From NCBI GenBank assembly GCA_000469685.2, contig LS997563.1, forward strand, positions 31,801,968-31,865,967: a stretch of DNA of 64,000 nucleotides, written 5' to 3'. Each line of letters starts with the position of its first letter. The first letter of the stretch is position 1. The DNA comes from Haemonchus contortus. Its lineage: Eukaryota > Nematoda > Chromadorea > Rhabditida > Trichostrongylidae. The notes under the pieces were generated by a model. The model was not told the DNA's origin. It worked only from the letters and a program-made list of their open reading frames with translations, and did not search any database. This document shows positions 22,201 through 32,839 of the stretch, in pieces. The position numbers and the translations under genes were made by a program.

Positions 22201-23488
22201 TAATTTGAATTGTGAAATGATAAGCATAATATAGGCTTTTAGCATTCCCTGCTGGAATACTCCAACCACCGTTCTTCAGTGGGTCGTACCCAAAGGCTGT
22301 GAACTACGGCGCTATCGGGGCTGTCATAGGACACGAAATTACTCACGGATTTGACGATCAGGGTTAGAAAAGACTGCTTTTGCTCGCCGAAGACTACGTC
22401 GTTGACCACTTCGGAACATTGTAGGCTCTCAGTATGACAAAGACGGGAATTTGCATAATTGGTGGAGTACGCGCTCTTTGGAGGCATTCGATGAACGAAG
22501 ACGGTGTATTGTTGAGCAATACGGCAACTATACTGTCCCAAAGACAACATACAAGGTTTGTGCTCGTTTACCCTTCGTATAGGGAGCTGTATAAATTTAA
22601 ATATTCAAGGTCAATGGTAAACTAACGCAAGGAGAGAACATAGCTGATAACGGAGGAGTTAAGGAAGCTCTTATGGTAACTACTCAACTATGAAGGATTC
22701 TTGAATTGTTCGAGGATTCTTCGAGCGTCCGAAACCTTGAGCATTACCTCAAATAAATTTAGGCTTACCAGAAGTATGTGGCTACAGAAGGGGAAGAGGC
22801 GCGTCTGCCAGGGCTTCAGCACTACACCAACACGCAGATATTCTTCCTCAGCTATGCACACGTTAGTTTTGTGTAATTTGATCTCTATTTCTATAAGATT
22901 TATCGTTTTGCTATCATCGTTCTTTAGGGACAGTTTGATCCTAGCCTCCTCTCTGCTCTCAGTAATATTTTGAGGAAATTTATACATCATCTTTGAACTA
23001 GATCCAATTTCGTCTTTTCATGCAGCAAAAGAACTGCAAACTATCAAACGGGCTTCTCCAAACATTCCTGAAGTGATACCTGTAAATAGGAGTCACTCGG
23101 TCTTTCTGCGAAAAGTTTCGAAGGGAAATTATCCGTCAAGCCTCGAAAAAATCGACTGCCGTCGAAAACGCGCAATCTTTTGAGGAGTATTTTCGGAGCA
23201 ACCCTAACAATTTTTGGAAATCGCCGTGGACGTCATGTATCGATTTTGATTTTGCTTTCTCACCTTACCGGAAATTTTATAGTAGCGCCAATAACTGTAG
23301 CTCGATTTCAGTTCTGGTGTGGACAAAAGAAGGAAGCTGCAGCGATACAGCAGGTAACGACTGACGAGCACTCTCCTGAAATATTCCGAGTGATAGGGGT
23401 CCTGTCAAATCTTCGCGAATTTGCTGAAGCATTCTCCTGTCCCGCCCATGCTGCACTCAATCCCACACATAGATGTGTTGTATGGTGA
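13258..23488 (+). CDS. nep: Neprilysin-type M13 zinc metallopeptidase, 22 exons, 789 residues
   Basis: A type II membrane zinc endopeptidase that would cut peptides outside the cell. Exons: 13258-13311, 13524-13647, 13721-13863, 14092-14242, 15292-15397, 15851-15933, 15988-16085, 16139-16243, 16683-16805, 17661-17747, 18474-18578, 18666-18779, 20487-20561, 20615-20686, 21540-21632, 21816-21893, 21955-22120, 22253-22372, 22425-22555, 22610-22675, 22763-22861, 23312-23488. All phases agree and the total is 2,370 nt. Residues 1-32 are cytoplasmic and 33-53 the membrane anchor. Seen in order: RDYYL, PRWKDC, NAFY (582-585), HEITH (zinc ligands H623 and H627, catalytic E624), ENIAD (third ligand E685, D689), DEHSPEIFR with the substrate-site His and Arg, and terminal CVVW. 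All catalytic residues are present. Length fits the family (about 700-800). Exon 1 depends on a GC-AG intron (GCAAGT donor) and the exon 13 acceptor is weak; the rest is firm. A gut M13 enzyme is known in hookworms; a matching role here is inference. Confidence 0.95.
14398..14520 (+). mobile_element. SINE fragment in intron 4 of the peptidase gene
   Basis: Blocks ATACACATCGTTGACCACCG and CATTGCATAGGCTACATA match the body of the SINE at 16,930-17,225 (TGTACATCAGCTGGCCACCG and CATTGTATAGGCCACATA). The head and tail are missing or too decayed to see. Confidence 0.5.
16930..17225 (+). mobile_element. tRNA-derived SINE in intron 9 of the peptidase gene
   Basis: The head resembles a tRNA promoter: an A-box-like TGGTGTAGGGG and a B box GGTTCGAATC about 45 bp later. 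The body (CCTTTCATCCCTCCGGGTTC, GGTACCAGACTCGTCTGGGA, CTACGATTCTGAATGGAAGT) recurs at several other places in this window on both strands. It is followed by an AT-rich simple repeat at 17,215-17,262. It has no coding capacity and would depend on a LINE partner for movement. Confidence 0.8.
18908..19676. other. GC-rich blocks inside intron 12 of the peptidase gene
   Basis: 18,908-19,080 and 19,325-19,670 are much richer in GC and CpG than the flanking intron sequence. The second is open for 127 codons on the plus strand, but I see no motif, and the frame runs into a MITE end at 19,677. I treat both as inserted or foreign-looking sequence of unknown kind. Confidence 0.35.
19677..19897 (+). mobile_element. 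Tc1/mariner-type MITE, internally deleted copy
   Basis: It begins CAGTTGCTCAAAAGTATTCG after TA and ends GAGCGCTACTG. It shares ends and interior (ATTAGCGCTCGTACACATTG, GTGCTACACATATTGAAATT) with the 496-bp copy at 27,722-28,217 but lacks about 275 bp. It sits in intron 12 of the peptidase gene. Confidence 0.8.
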
Positions 23489-23717
23489 TAGTTAAAAGGT
23501 CTTATCCACTGTGGTCTTGACCACCGATCGCACGGATAGAGACAATCCTGCTTTGTGTCTCCGCTATCTTTCTCATCAGCAGGCAAGCTGCAAAAAAGCC
23601 TGATACAAATGCCGGTTGTCGTGTTACTAGCCTATCCCGATGCGATCGGCGTGAACAGAGCTTCCATGAAAGGAAACATAAATCAGTGGATCCTGAGTTT
23701 TGCGACATAAATGTAGA

Positions 23718-23723
23718 AATAAA
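23718..23723 (+). terminator. Candidate polyadenylation signal of the peptidase gene
   Basis: AATAAA lies 230 nt after the stop codon. It is the first canonical signal downstream and gives a 3' UTR of ordinary nematode length. Confidence 0.5.
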
Positions 23724-23759
23724 GAATAAGAGCTGTATCACTGAGCAATTTCCTTCGAT

Positions 23760-25680
23760 TAATGTTTTTCTGAGTTTAGAACTTGTGCTGTATGTATTTT
23801 ATCTCGAGTAATTCAGTGGTAATTTTATGGAGATACGTGTATCTCTCCGGTGCCTGCAACTTCTGACTGTTGTTCATTTTGCTTTCCCTCTGCGCGTTCT
23901 GTCAGCATACATACTATTTAAAAACAAGTTAACGATTGCACTGGTTTTTGAAGAAGGACGAAAACCCTTTTTCTCGCGAGAGTTTATACATATTGTTACG
24001 GCGGAAAACGTTCCGCAAAAGGTGCAACAGGATTTAGAAATTTGCTAACACGCTCATCAACTATCGAAGGGCCAAAATCGATGAAACATGGCTACAGTTG
24101 CATCTTTTCTAGATCGTTCTCCGCTATAACAATGCCACTTATCGACTTGTCAGAAAATTCTGTTTCTAATTAATTTTTGATACCAGTCCGATCGTGTACC
24201 GTATTTTTGAATATACATGCATTTATACGTACCAAAGGTCTCATCATTTTCATTCATATGTGCAGTTGCTGACGGTTACTGATTCCAGAGAACATATCGG
24301 ATTTATTTTCCTGAAAGGAAATTGTTGTGAGATTTGAGAAATGTGTACATGTAATTTTTAGGCATAAGCCTATGCGAATCTAGTTTGTGCTGTTATATGT
24401 CTGCGAGTTTTTTTCCAATATTTTGCCACTGATGTGTTAACTTTATACATAGAATTGTCTACGTGGTGTGGACCACTTGTTGAATCTCCAGTTCTTAGAT
24501 AGAACATTTGCAGCGTTTTGCTTGCTTGTATATATGCGCACAAGCATCTCAGTTTTCTTTGCTGTCTGACATCACTAAGTTATATGTAACCTTTCCATAA
24601 ATTTTCGTAAACTATTTGTCGAATGAAAGGGCACCTGACCTCGATCCTCAGTTCGTGAAATGATGAATCTGATATCTGTGGTTTAGTTCGCAAGCAAAGT
24701 CTCCAATATTTTCGTTGAAAGCAGGCAGCGCAAAGAAATATTGGACCTCTGTCGGAAGTTGGCAAGAGCAACAACAATCAGAGAAACCTTCGTCTTGAGA
24801 ACGAACTTTCCTAGGATCAAGAGTGAAAGGTCGTAAACTCTTTTGAAGACGCCATGGGATGGGATACTTCAAGATGTATCCACGAAGGATAAAAATATTA
24901 TAAATGTGACGACAGTGTCTAAAAACATGCAAGCCAAGTAACTATTGGTGAGAATTCCCATGTACTCCAGAGCAGCTTCTGCTAGAGTGCTCCAGAAGCC
25001 GACTGCTTGGGGTATTGCTCATTCGCAGTCTGACTCCTCATCGAAACTTGAAAATTGATTGTTCTTTTTTGTCATTAATACTGCTGGCACTTTGGACAAA
25101 GTAGTAACGAAGGTGAGGATTTTGCTGGAGTAGTCAAACATCTCTATATCTCTTTTGGACTTTCGGTGAGCTGACGACTTTAACGATCCTCCAATAACCC
25201 ATGGCTCATCTCACCGGATGACATTTTCTTACCACATGACCGGTGGCTGTATTTCCACCCACTGTCAACTTGCGGAGGAAGTATGAATGGTTCAAAGTGG
25301 TGCTTAAAATGTTAAGGAGAGCAATGCTCCATGTTCCCTTATCTCATTCCTGGAGACTTCAACACGTTATTTCGGCAAGTCGTGAAGTTATCGATGTTTA
25401 CTCGAAAAAAAAAGACGCGGCCTTGAAAGAGGCGTTTCTATGCAATGACCAGCTCTTTCGGAGTCTCGAGGAATCCTGAGCAGATCTATTCCTATTACTC
25501 CGTCGGGACAGCTTCCGTCTTCAGCATGGTGGTGGCGTCGAGCCGATTTTATCTATGTCGAACACTAACGGCGCGTTCGCTTCTCCGTGTTGAACCTGAT
25601 ACCGAGCCGAACACAGTAAAAGTCAACTACGTTTATACATATTTTGTGAAAACAAAATTGACTGAATGATCCTACTTACT
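23760..25680. other. No gene recognised
   Basis: Several short frames occur on both strands, the longest 94 codons at 24,648-24,932 minus. None has a motif or plausible exon structure. No clear repeat was seen. Confidence 0.45.
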
Positions 25681-26790
25681 ATAAAGCGCTTCGACTATCG
25701 TCTGTTGGCTGTGGTCTGTTGTCTGTCGTCTGTCGTCTGTCGTCTGTCGTTATATATGTCTGTCACGAAATTCCTCAGCCCCTTTAGACCTGTATAGACC
25801 GCATCAAGCGTGGGATGGGTGGGCCATGTCCCGAGAAGTATAAAGCACACATCAGCTTGGCGGAGCTCCGCCCACAGCGGGCGTGGTGTGCATCGAAATG
25901 AGCTGTACTGGAGACAATAATTTCAAACTCAGTCACTAGACGGCTTTAAAACTGGGGTGTGAAGGGGGCTAGAGGTGTGCATTGGTATGTAAGATCCAAC
26001 TAGGGAGACCCACCCCCGATGGGTGGGGTGTTCTTCAAAAGTGCGATGCTTCATGAAAACATTTATAACTCGGTTTGGAGAAAGCCAAAGGAGCAGGAAA
26101 AGTTGATGTAGAAGAAGCATTGTCGAGGGTGTTTCCAGCATAAATGGCGTCAGCGGAAGCCCGCCCACAATAGGCGGAGCTCGAAGCCTACATCTTTTCT
26201 TACTAGTCAGCATAATTCAGCTCTGAGAAGCCATAGAAAGCTGGAAAAATTTGTATAGAAGTCGGGGAAGAAGGGCAGGCTGAATGTCAGTGGTGAGCGC
26301 GGCCGGCACAAAAGGGTCGGAAGTTTGGGGAGCAAAAGGAGAGCAAATTTATAACTCGGTTCCATGGAGTCCTGAAGGCCAGCGAAAAAGTGGTCAGAGG
26401 CCAGCAACGGCAGGGGATTTCAACAACCACGGAGGGGGTGGGGCACGCACCAATGCGCGGGGCTTGCTACGAAAGTTGATGACTTGATTTCTCGAAAGCC
26501 TTTGGATCAGGAGAAAAGTGCTCACGATTGGGCAAAGGCGGAGTGGTCAACGGCCACCGGCGGGTGGTGCTTGCACCAAAGTGGGCGGAGTTTGCGGCGA
26601 AAATTCATAAGTTGTTTCCGAGTTGTCCTGGAGACCGGGAAAAAGTGGATAGGGGTCAGCAAAGGAAAATGAAGCCAACTATCATTGATTTGCGGGGCAT
26701 GCACTAATGTGGACGGAGTTATCCACGAAACATTATAACCCGGTTCCACGAAGTCCTGAACGGGAAAAAGATGGATTAAACTTGGGATCT
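25681..26790. repeat. Decayed satellite-bearing element related to the one at 40,075-41,860
   Basis: It opens with ATAAAGCGCT and a CTGTCGT-type microsatellite (about 25,718-25,755). It then carries strongly diverged units with GGAGCTCCGCCCA / GGGCGGGG blocks, TGCACCAAAGTGGGCGGAG, AAATTTATAACTCGGTTCCA and GGAAAAAGTGG, in the same order as units of the younger array. The unit length has drifted, so it is no longer a clean tandem array. Open frames across it are not taken as genes. Confidence 0.65.
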
Positions 26791-27719
26791 GTAGACAAAT
26801 CGGGTCATATCGAGAATACCTGAGAGGTTGAAAAGTTCAGCGATAATCTGAGTTGCTCAAACACTTAGAACCGATGGAGGTTTGTTCATGGCTGACTGGG
26901 CGCGCGTTGGGTGTTTGTGTTTGACCGGGAAAGAATAATTCCTGTTCTCATCTACCATGGCCTCCAAATTTGAAAAAGGTGTAGGCGGGAGGCCATATTA
27001 ACACGAGAGGGAGGGGAACCCGGCCTCAGAAGACTGTTCCATTGAATAAGTGTGGAATAAATGAGATCAGGGATGATAAGATCACTTGGGATGCAGCATA
27101 ATATTACAACAACCAGTGATTCAGCACGGTCCTCGATCAAAACTAAGAAGTGGAGCATCCGAAAATTCGGAGCTAACTCCGCTACTATATTATCAATGCT
27201 CTATCGGTAGAAGAAGATGAATGACATAATAGCACCAAGAATGATAACTGTAAGAGTCGTCAGCAATTGGCTGCCACGTGGCATCCTCTCCCTCTCTGCC
27301 ATGTTGTCGGCCGATAGTGCTTTCCGAGCAGGACTAAGGCGCGCGCCTGCCAGAGAGCCTCAAGAAAGCGGCTGAAAGGAGCGACACCCTGCTCGAACAA
27401 GGAGTGAAAATCAAAAAGTGGATAGCTTGCGTCTAGTGCACCAATGAACAAGAATCTCCATTCTTTTTCTGTTGAAAATTATCGATTCCAGCTTTTTAGG
27501 AACTATGGGCTTCCTCAATTTCTGCAGCTGGTGAAGCTTTCATCGACTAGTTATCACGTGTAGAAGGTCTAATGGTAAAAACGGTGTCTTTCTTATATCG
27601 TTGACAATGGCGCAATTTTAAAGTCGGTCGAAAGAGTGGAAGATTAAGGGATGAGTTGAAGACGTGGAATTTGTAGTAAGACCATATACTGTGCCATGAC
27701 TTGAGGTGGCTACCCGATA
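26791..27719. other. No gene or element recognised
   Basis: Short frames only, without motifs. The sequence is ordinary in composition. Confidence 0.45.
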
Positions 27720-27721
27720 TA

Positions 27722-28217
27722 CAGTAGCGCTCAGAAGTATTCGACCAAGCAGTTTTTCAGCCGTTTTTCTCATTGGAGCAAATCGCATGAAAATTTGATA
27801 TGTTTAATTGAAGCATATTTGACACTAACCAACACTATTTGAATGCAAAGCAGCAATGCCCACATAATTAAGGGAAGGCGTTTGTAGAAATGCTGAAAGC
27901 AAGTTTGTTGCAGTTATTTGCACCTTATGTGCGTTTTCCTACCTACTGTGTGCGACATTAGCGCTCGTACACTTTGAACATGGCGAAAAGGGAAGAAATT
28001 CTTGAAGGGTCATCATTAGTATTTCCAGTTGATTTTGAGTTCAAGCTCTTCAGGATATTTGGAACACAATCGGATTGTACTGTAATAGTTGTAAATGCTC
28101 ACTCTACACCCATGCTACACATATTAAAATTTCGCATGGCTAGATCCAGTAGGAAAGGAGTTACGACTGAAATTACGACTGAACAAGCATTTGGCCAAAT
28201 ACTTTTGAGCGCTACTG
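27722..28217 (+). mobile_element. Tc1/mariner-type MITE, 496 bp
   Basis: The terminal inverted repeats are CAGTAGCGCTCAGAAGTATT at the left and the complement of AATACTTTTGAGCGCTACTG at the right, flanked by TA on both sides (27,720-27,721 and 28,218-28,219). The interior has no transposase. The 89-residue frame inside it is considered chance. A shorter copy lies at 19,677-19,897. Confidence 0.88.
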
Positions 28218-28251
28218 TATGTACATTTCAGTGCTTCTAGTCCAAAGACGA

Positions 28252-28335
28252 GTTCGGGTTCGTTAACTCATTCTTGGACTATGTGTGTGATAGTGCACGT
28301 CGTTTGCCACTACACCACCTGTGCTTGATACAAGA
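28252..28335 (-). mobile_element. SINE head fragment
   Basis: The minus strand reads GGTGGTGTAGTGGCAAACGA followed by GCACTATCACACACATAGTC. This matches the tRNA-like head of the SINE at 16,930 (GGTGTAGGGGCAAGTAGCGC, ACTATATCACACGCGTGGTC). The body is absent. Confidence 0.55.
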
Positions 28336-28384
28336 TAAAGAACAAGAACAAGAACAAGATGTGTACAATTGTTTGATCTGAATT

Positions 28385-28775
28385 TTATTTATACTGATTG
28401 ACGAAATTGACATTGCCTTGACTCTTCAGCCATTGGGCGATCGCTTCGCTGATTCTGCGCAATTGTTCCTCCGAAATGACCTGGTAAACAAAAAATATGA
28501 AAGAGTATTGGTTTTCTGGAAAGGTCGCTTTAGCTTACGTTTCTTTGCACTAATTGAGCAATGTTCGTTTGAGGCTTCGACTGGAGTGAGTTAAAAGGAA
28601 GCGTTTGAGGATTTGGTCGGAGGAAGTTGAAAGGAAATGTCTGAGGGATCGCCTGGAGCGAGTTGGAAGGAGGTAGTTGTGGATTCTGGGGAGTCGTAGG
28701 AGAGGTCCTAGCGAGATTCGGCGCAGGCTCTTTGTTGAGGTTGTCGGAATCAGTCGGAGCTGAAAAAAACTTCAT
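28385..28775 (-). CDS. Small Pro/Gln-rich repeat protein, two exons, 110 residues
   Basis: Exon 1 is 28,775-28,539 and exon 2 is 28,480-28,385. The donor GTAAGC and acceptor TTTACCAG join in phase. After an acidic, Pro-rich start comes a 12-residue repeat of the form N-S/F-L-Q/R-x-x-P-Q-T-F/L-P-F, two full copies and part of a third. The second exon encodes a charged helix (SEEQLRRISEAIAQWLKSQG) and the C-terminus. No family was recognised. The start is uncertain: TTTTTTTCAG overlaps the first codons, so 28,759 may instead be an acceptor and the true first exon, possibly with a signal peptide, may lie upstream. The regular spacing and clean splice sites favour a real gene. Confidence 0.55.
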
Positions 28776-28779
28776 TTGA

Positions 28780-29224
28780 TTTTCTCCTGAACAATTGGAT
28801 AGATCCAGTAAGTAGGAGAGGTATGACTAAATGCGATGACTTCATTTATTTAATTGATGTGGGTTCGAATGTATTGGGTTTTTCGAAATTTGAGGACTTT
28901 TTAAGGACGGCATCTCTACAACTTTAAACATTGTACAATTTTTGAATAAAGTAAACGTACCTCGAAATTTCAGTCTAGAGTAAGTCAATATCTCTTGCGT
29001 TACATTTCTGTAGAGCTATTGTGAATAAGGAGCAACGTCGGAGAATTTTTGACATTTCAATTTTTCCTTGCACCAAAAAAGTAGAAGAGCAGTTCATACA
29101 GCGAAAAAGATTTCTGATATCTTTGATAACAATGTTCTATAAGAATGCATGGTACTATAGTGGTTCACATGGTGTGGACAAGGTGGCATCACCTTCGAAG
29201 ATCGGCAGTGGCCGTGGATGATAA
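28780..29224. other. Intergenic stretch
   Basis: It contains at most an unrecognised upstream exon of the minus-strand Pro/Gln gene; a GTACGT donor on the minus strand at about 28,966 is the only hint. The 66-codon frame on the plus strand has no motif. Confidence 0.35.
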
Positions 29225-29790
29225 CGACAAATTAAAGCGCTTATCGAAGCTAATAGGGGGATGAGTTCCCCTGAAATAGCAGGAAGGCTCAATGTATCAA
29301 ATTTGACTATGTTCAGGTGTTCTTGATGTTCGGATAGCTCACAAACTGAGTGGGCAGTCGGTTGGTCCGCTCTTCCGTGTGAGATTCGTCGCAGGAACGT
29401 AGAAAGGAATCGTTCAGTTTGAAGTGCATGGTAATCGAAGATGGAAATTGGATCGTGTAGGAAACGTGGAGCGGACACAAATATAATAATCTCAATAAAC
29501 CAACACTAACCACTTCAAATGTGGAACCCATGCTCTGATAGCTGAGCTCTGTTGCTGGAAAAACTAGAAAGAAGTTACCCGTTGAGAGCTCCTACCGCAC
29601 AGTCGAGCGTTCTCAAAAATGTCGTCCTCAGCTAGACAATTTGGAGGCAGCGGAAGGACAGGAGCGTCCAAACTTAGCCAATCGTAAAGGTCTAGGCTTC
29701 TCGAATCGCTTGAATCTTTGACCGCACGTCAAATATTACTGGAGTTCGAACGAGGCGTCCTACTGGAGTATGGCCATGTAGTTCGGATAC
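29225..29790 (+). pseudogene. Mariner transposase relic
   Basis: 29,225-29,312 encodes a helix-turn-helix segment typical of mariner/Tc1 transposases (SSPEIAGRLNVSNLT). About 350 bp downstream, 29,620-29,720 encodes QLDNLEAAEGQERPNLANRK, the run that in mariner transposases precedes the second catalytic Asp region. Stops and frameshifts separate and follow these parts, and the catalytic aspartates are lost. Terminal repeats could not be assigned. Confidence 0.65.
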
Positions 29791-29799
29791 AGCAACATA

Positions 29800-32555
29800 G
29801 ATCATCATTCGTTCAAATCTTTGTAGAATTCGTTTCGTAGAAATCGTATGCTTCTCTGGAGCTTCGCAATATGCACATAATACAATACAATACAGGTTTT
29901 TGATTTTAAGGCTTAAACCTCCTTCGAAAGTGGAATTATGAAACCTCTCGGAAAATGACGAACGACCAATGAGCAGATTTGAGATCTAAACAGTTTCATG
30001 TACGAGTTTGTTTTTTTTTGTTCTCTTATAATCGACCTCAGGAATCGGCCGAAACTATCCAAACATCAAACCACTTGTTTTCTTCGAATTTATGTAGAAA
30101 CAAACTAGCGAAGCACCTCATAAACTCCAGCGGTTTCATGGCTCTAGGCTTGGGTGGCGTTAGAGAACGCGGGTCGTGCAGTTTGTCCATAAAGTTTCAG
30201 TTCGATGATTTGAGGGCCTTCCTTCTTCGAGTGGTAGCAATTTATGAAAATTGAAGGATACTAAGTGCGAGGTATTTTCAGTTAGATCCTAAGATTGATT
30301 TCAGTGTTCAGGCCACAGTAACACTTGGGTGGATCTCTTTGAAGCAAACTATCTTCTGACATGATGTCACGACCTGCATGGTTGACTGGAAAGCAATATC
30401 GTCGAGTCTCTATGAGCACAGGGAGACACCCACGATGCGATCAAGTACATGTATATCATAACATATCGTGGCTGGAACTCTTCAAAAGCAGGATAAGGCT
30501 ATGGTTACTTCAAAGTAAAAGTTAGATGGTGGGAAGAATTAGCGAAACCGGCTTGAAACGCGTCCTTGGAGCTTTCAGAACTACACGCTGCTTTGAATGC
30601 CTAGAGGTAAGGAACTAGCAAACTAAAAGGTTCAACTGATATAGCGACTCTTTGGGAACTCTCTCCTCTGATGAAGGAGAGCTCACAGTATTCGATTAAG
30701 AGAGCTTCCAAGTAGTCGTCAGGACATGGTAGGCCGCGCGCACTCATTGAAGTTGTTCAGCAAGGTCTCAAAGTCGGGAAGAATATATCGCCCAGGGCTG
30801 TTCTATGTAAACGGTTTTCAATCGAAATTACTTTTTGGAAAAAATTCTAATGATAACATACGAAGCTGATTTTTAAAAAACAAATAAAGAAAGTATAGGA
30901 AAACTCTTAGGATCCTAAAACTAAATCTTAAGAGCTTGTCACGCCCATGAGCGACAATGTCGTAAAGCTGCTTCCGATTTTTGTTCCCTTTTCCTTGGCA
31001 AATACTAACGTGGTTGACAGCTTGCTTCGACCGCAATGGTTTGGAAGGGATCGCAATTGCCACCATCTATTATCGTGCTTCATCCTGCACTGTCCTGGAT
31101 GAGTCGATGTTATTATTTCTATTTCTTCAATGAGTATTGTATGACAGGAAGAACCCTATAGTTGAGCCAAAATTTCACTGCAAATGCGTTTGCACTAAAG
31201 TGTCATGGTCAGTAAAGACGACTTTGATGTGGACGAAAGCAAACAAAACGGGAAGAAAAACCGCGGATGTCTCGAGTTACCGGCGCTGCTGTCGAGCACT
31301 TTAGGCGGTTTCAAAAACTCTTACCACACGAGTGGTTCAACACCTGCCGAATGCTTGAATTATCGCAATTACAACAGCTAAAAGGCTCAACGTATAAGGT
31401 GCATAGCAAGCAGCAATTGTTGGCAAAATATAGAGTCTTGTATTTGATAAATATTTAGCCAGGACTAGAAATTTGCAGTATAAAGTCTGCGGTGATCATC
31501 GAGCAGTCAGTTCGACCACAATCTGAAATTGTGAAGTTGCCTAAAAGAGTTTTGAGCTCAGAATAAAGTCGAAACAGCTCATATTCGAAGGAAGGTACTA
31601 AATGATCACCCCAAGCAGATTGAACACTTGATAAGATCGCCCATGTGGGAGCTACCGTGAGAACCTACCAGCAAATGAAGTTATTGTGGAATCTTCGGGA
31701 AATAAATGGATGAATAGAATAGGGGCTAAAAAGGTCTCCTAAGGAAATCACAATTCCTCCTTTGTGAGCGAAGTCTTATATTATGCAATACGAAAGGACT
31801 GCTCAGAAATTGGGGAATGTCCTTGTTGTGTAAGCGGCTCTTCTAAATCCATTAGGTTAATCGAGGAAGGAGGTAAGACCTTTCACCAGCGCTTGCCCTC
31901 CTGGTAGTTTTTCAACACAATCACTCTTAATTAAGCGCTTTAGCAAGTCTTACCAGTTTTGAGATATTGTGGATTTGAAAAAAAGCAACTTCAACATTGA
32001 AGATTCTTTTCTAAACATAATAATCGGCTGTTTTTCAAGGAGATTGTCTCATCAATACATATAGAAGTTGAGTCAGGTTTAGTTCGCCTCTGAAAGAGCT
32101 TAAAAAGGGATAAAACAACATTTAAGAGGATGTAGGGATTACTTAATATCTCCTAACTTCGCACAAAACCTATTTGACAAGATGGGTAATCATCAGTTTC
32201 TCTTCACGTCTATTACTCCATGACCTCCATCGTGAGGTACCTACCTTGATCTCTGCTATTATGCTCAAAATAGTTACTACTCCTAACTACAGGCTTTTAT
32301 GAAGGAGAATGAAGCTCTAAATATTCTCATGTGTACTACGACTATTTCCCGAATGTTTCTACTCCTTCCTATTTGTCCTTCACAGAAAATTCTCTCTCAG
32401 GAAACGTCAGCTACTACTGCTGCGAGTCAAAATAACACACTCAAAAAAGTTCTGCCTTAGGAGTGGCAGGAATGAGATCCTCCAACTTTTTTATGGCCAG
32501 TTCAATGATAAAGGGTTGTGGGGACGGAGGGGAGGGGGGGTTGAATAAAAAGGTA
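29800..32555. other. Gene-poor stretch
   Basis: No gene recognised. Short frames occur (for example 29,979-30,254 and 31,267-31,458, plus strand) without motifs. 30,690-30,790 gives a faint HGRPRALIE-like reading that might be an old Tc1 helix-turn-helix remnant, too weak to call. Confidence 0.4.
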
Positions 32556-32560
32556 AATAA

Positions 32561-32835
32561 CTAACGATTTGGACAGCAGTAATAAGGACCCAAGTCGACA
32601 GAGTCAGTTGCGAAGCAGTACGTTTGCGAAGGACATCGAGGCCATGGATGTTTCGGATCACAGTCAATAGCGAGGGGGACAATGCCTCCTGGGCACATGC
32701 CTCTGTTGGAAGTCGCAGGACGCTCGGCGAAATCTGGAGCAATAGCTAGTTAGATGCAACCAAGGCTGAGTCAGAAGTCCTACCTGCTCGAGCGAATACT
32801 AAAAGAACGGAGGCGGTGAACAGTTCGTGAAGCAT
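32561..32835 (-). CDS. Small secreted protein with lustrin-type six-cysteine module, 74 residues
   Basis: Two exons, 32,835-32,784 and 32,733-32,561, joined by GTAGGA donor and CTCCAG acceptor in phase. Residues 1-17 (MLHELFTASVLLVFARA) are a signal peptide. The mature part carries six cysteines at 31, 42, 51, 57, 70 and 71, spaced C-X10-C-X8-C-X5-C-X12-CC, with CPGG, DPKHPWPRCP and the sequence around DLGPYYCCP. The same module is in the gene at 52,150-53,152. This spacing resembles the lustrin-type cysteine-rich domain common in nematode secreted proteins. The function is unknown; an extracellular structural or inhibitor-like role is a guess. The stop follows the last cysteine pair by three residues, so the protein is essentially one module. 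Confidence 0.8.
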
Positions 32836-32839
32836 TTTG

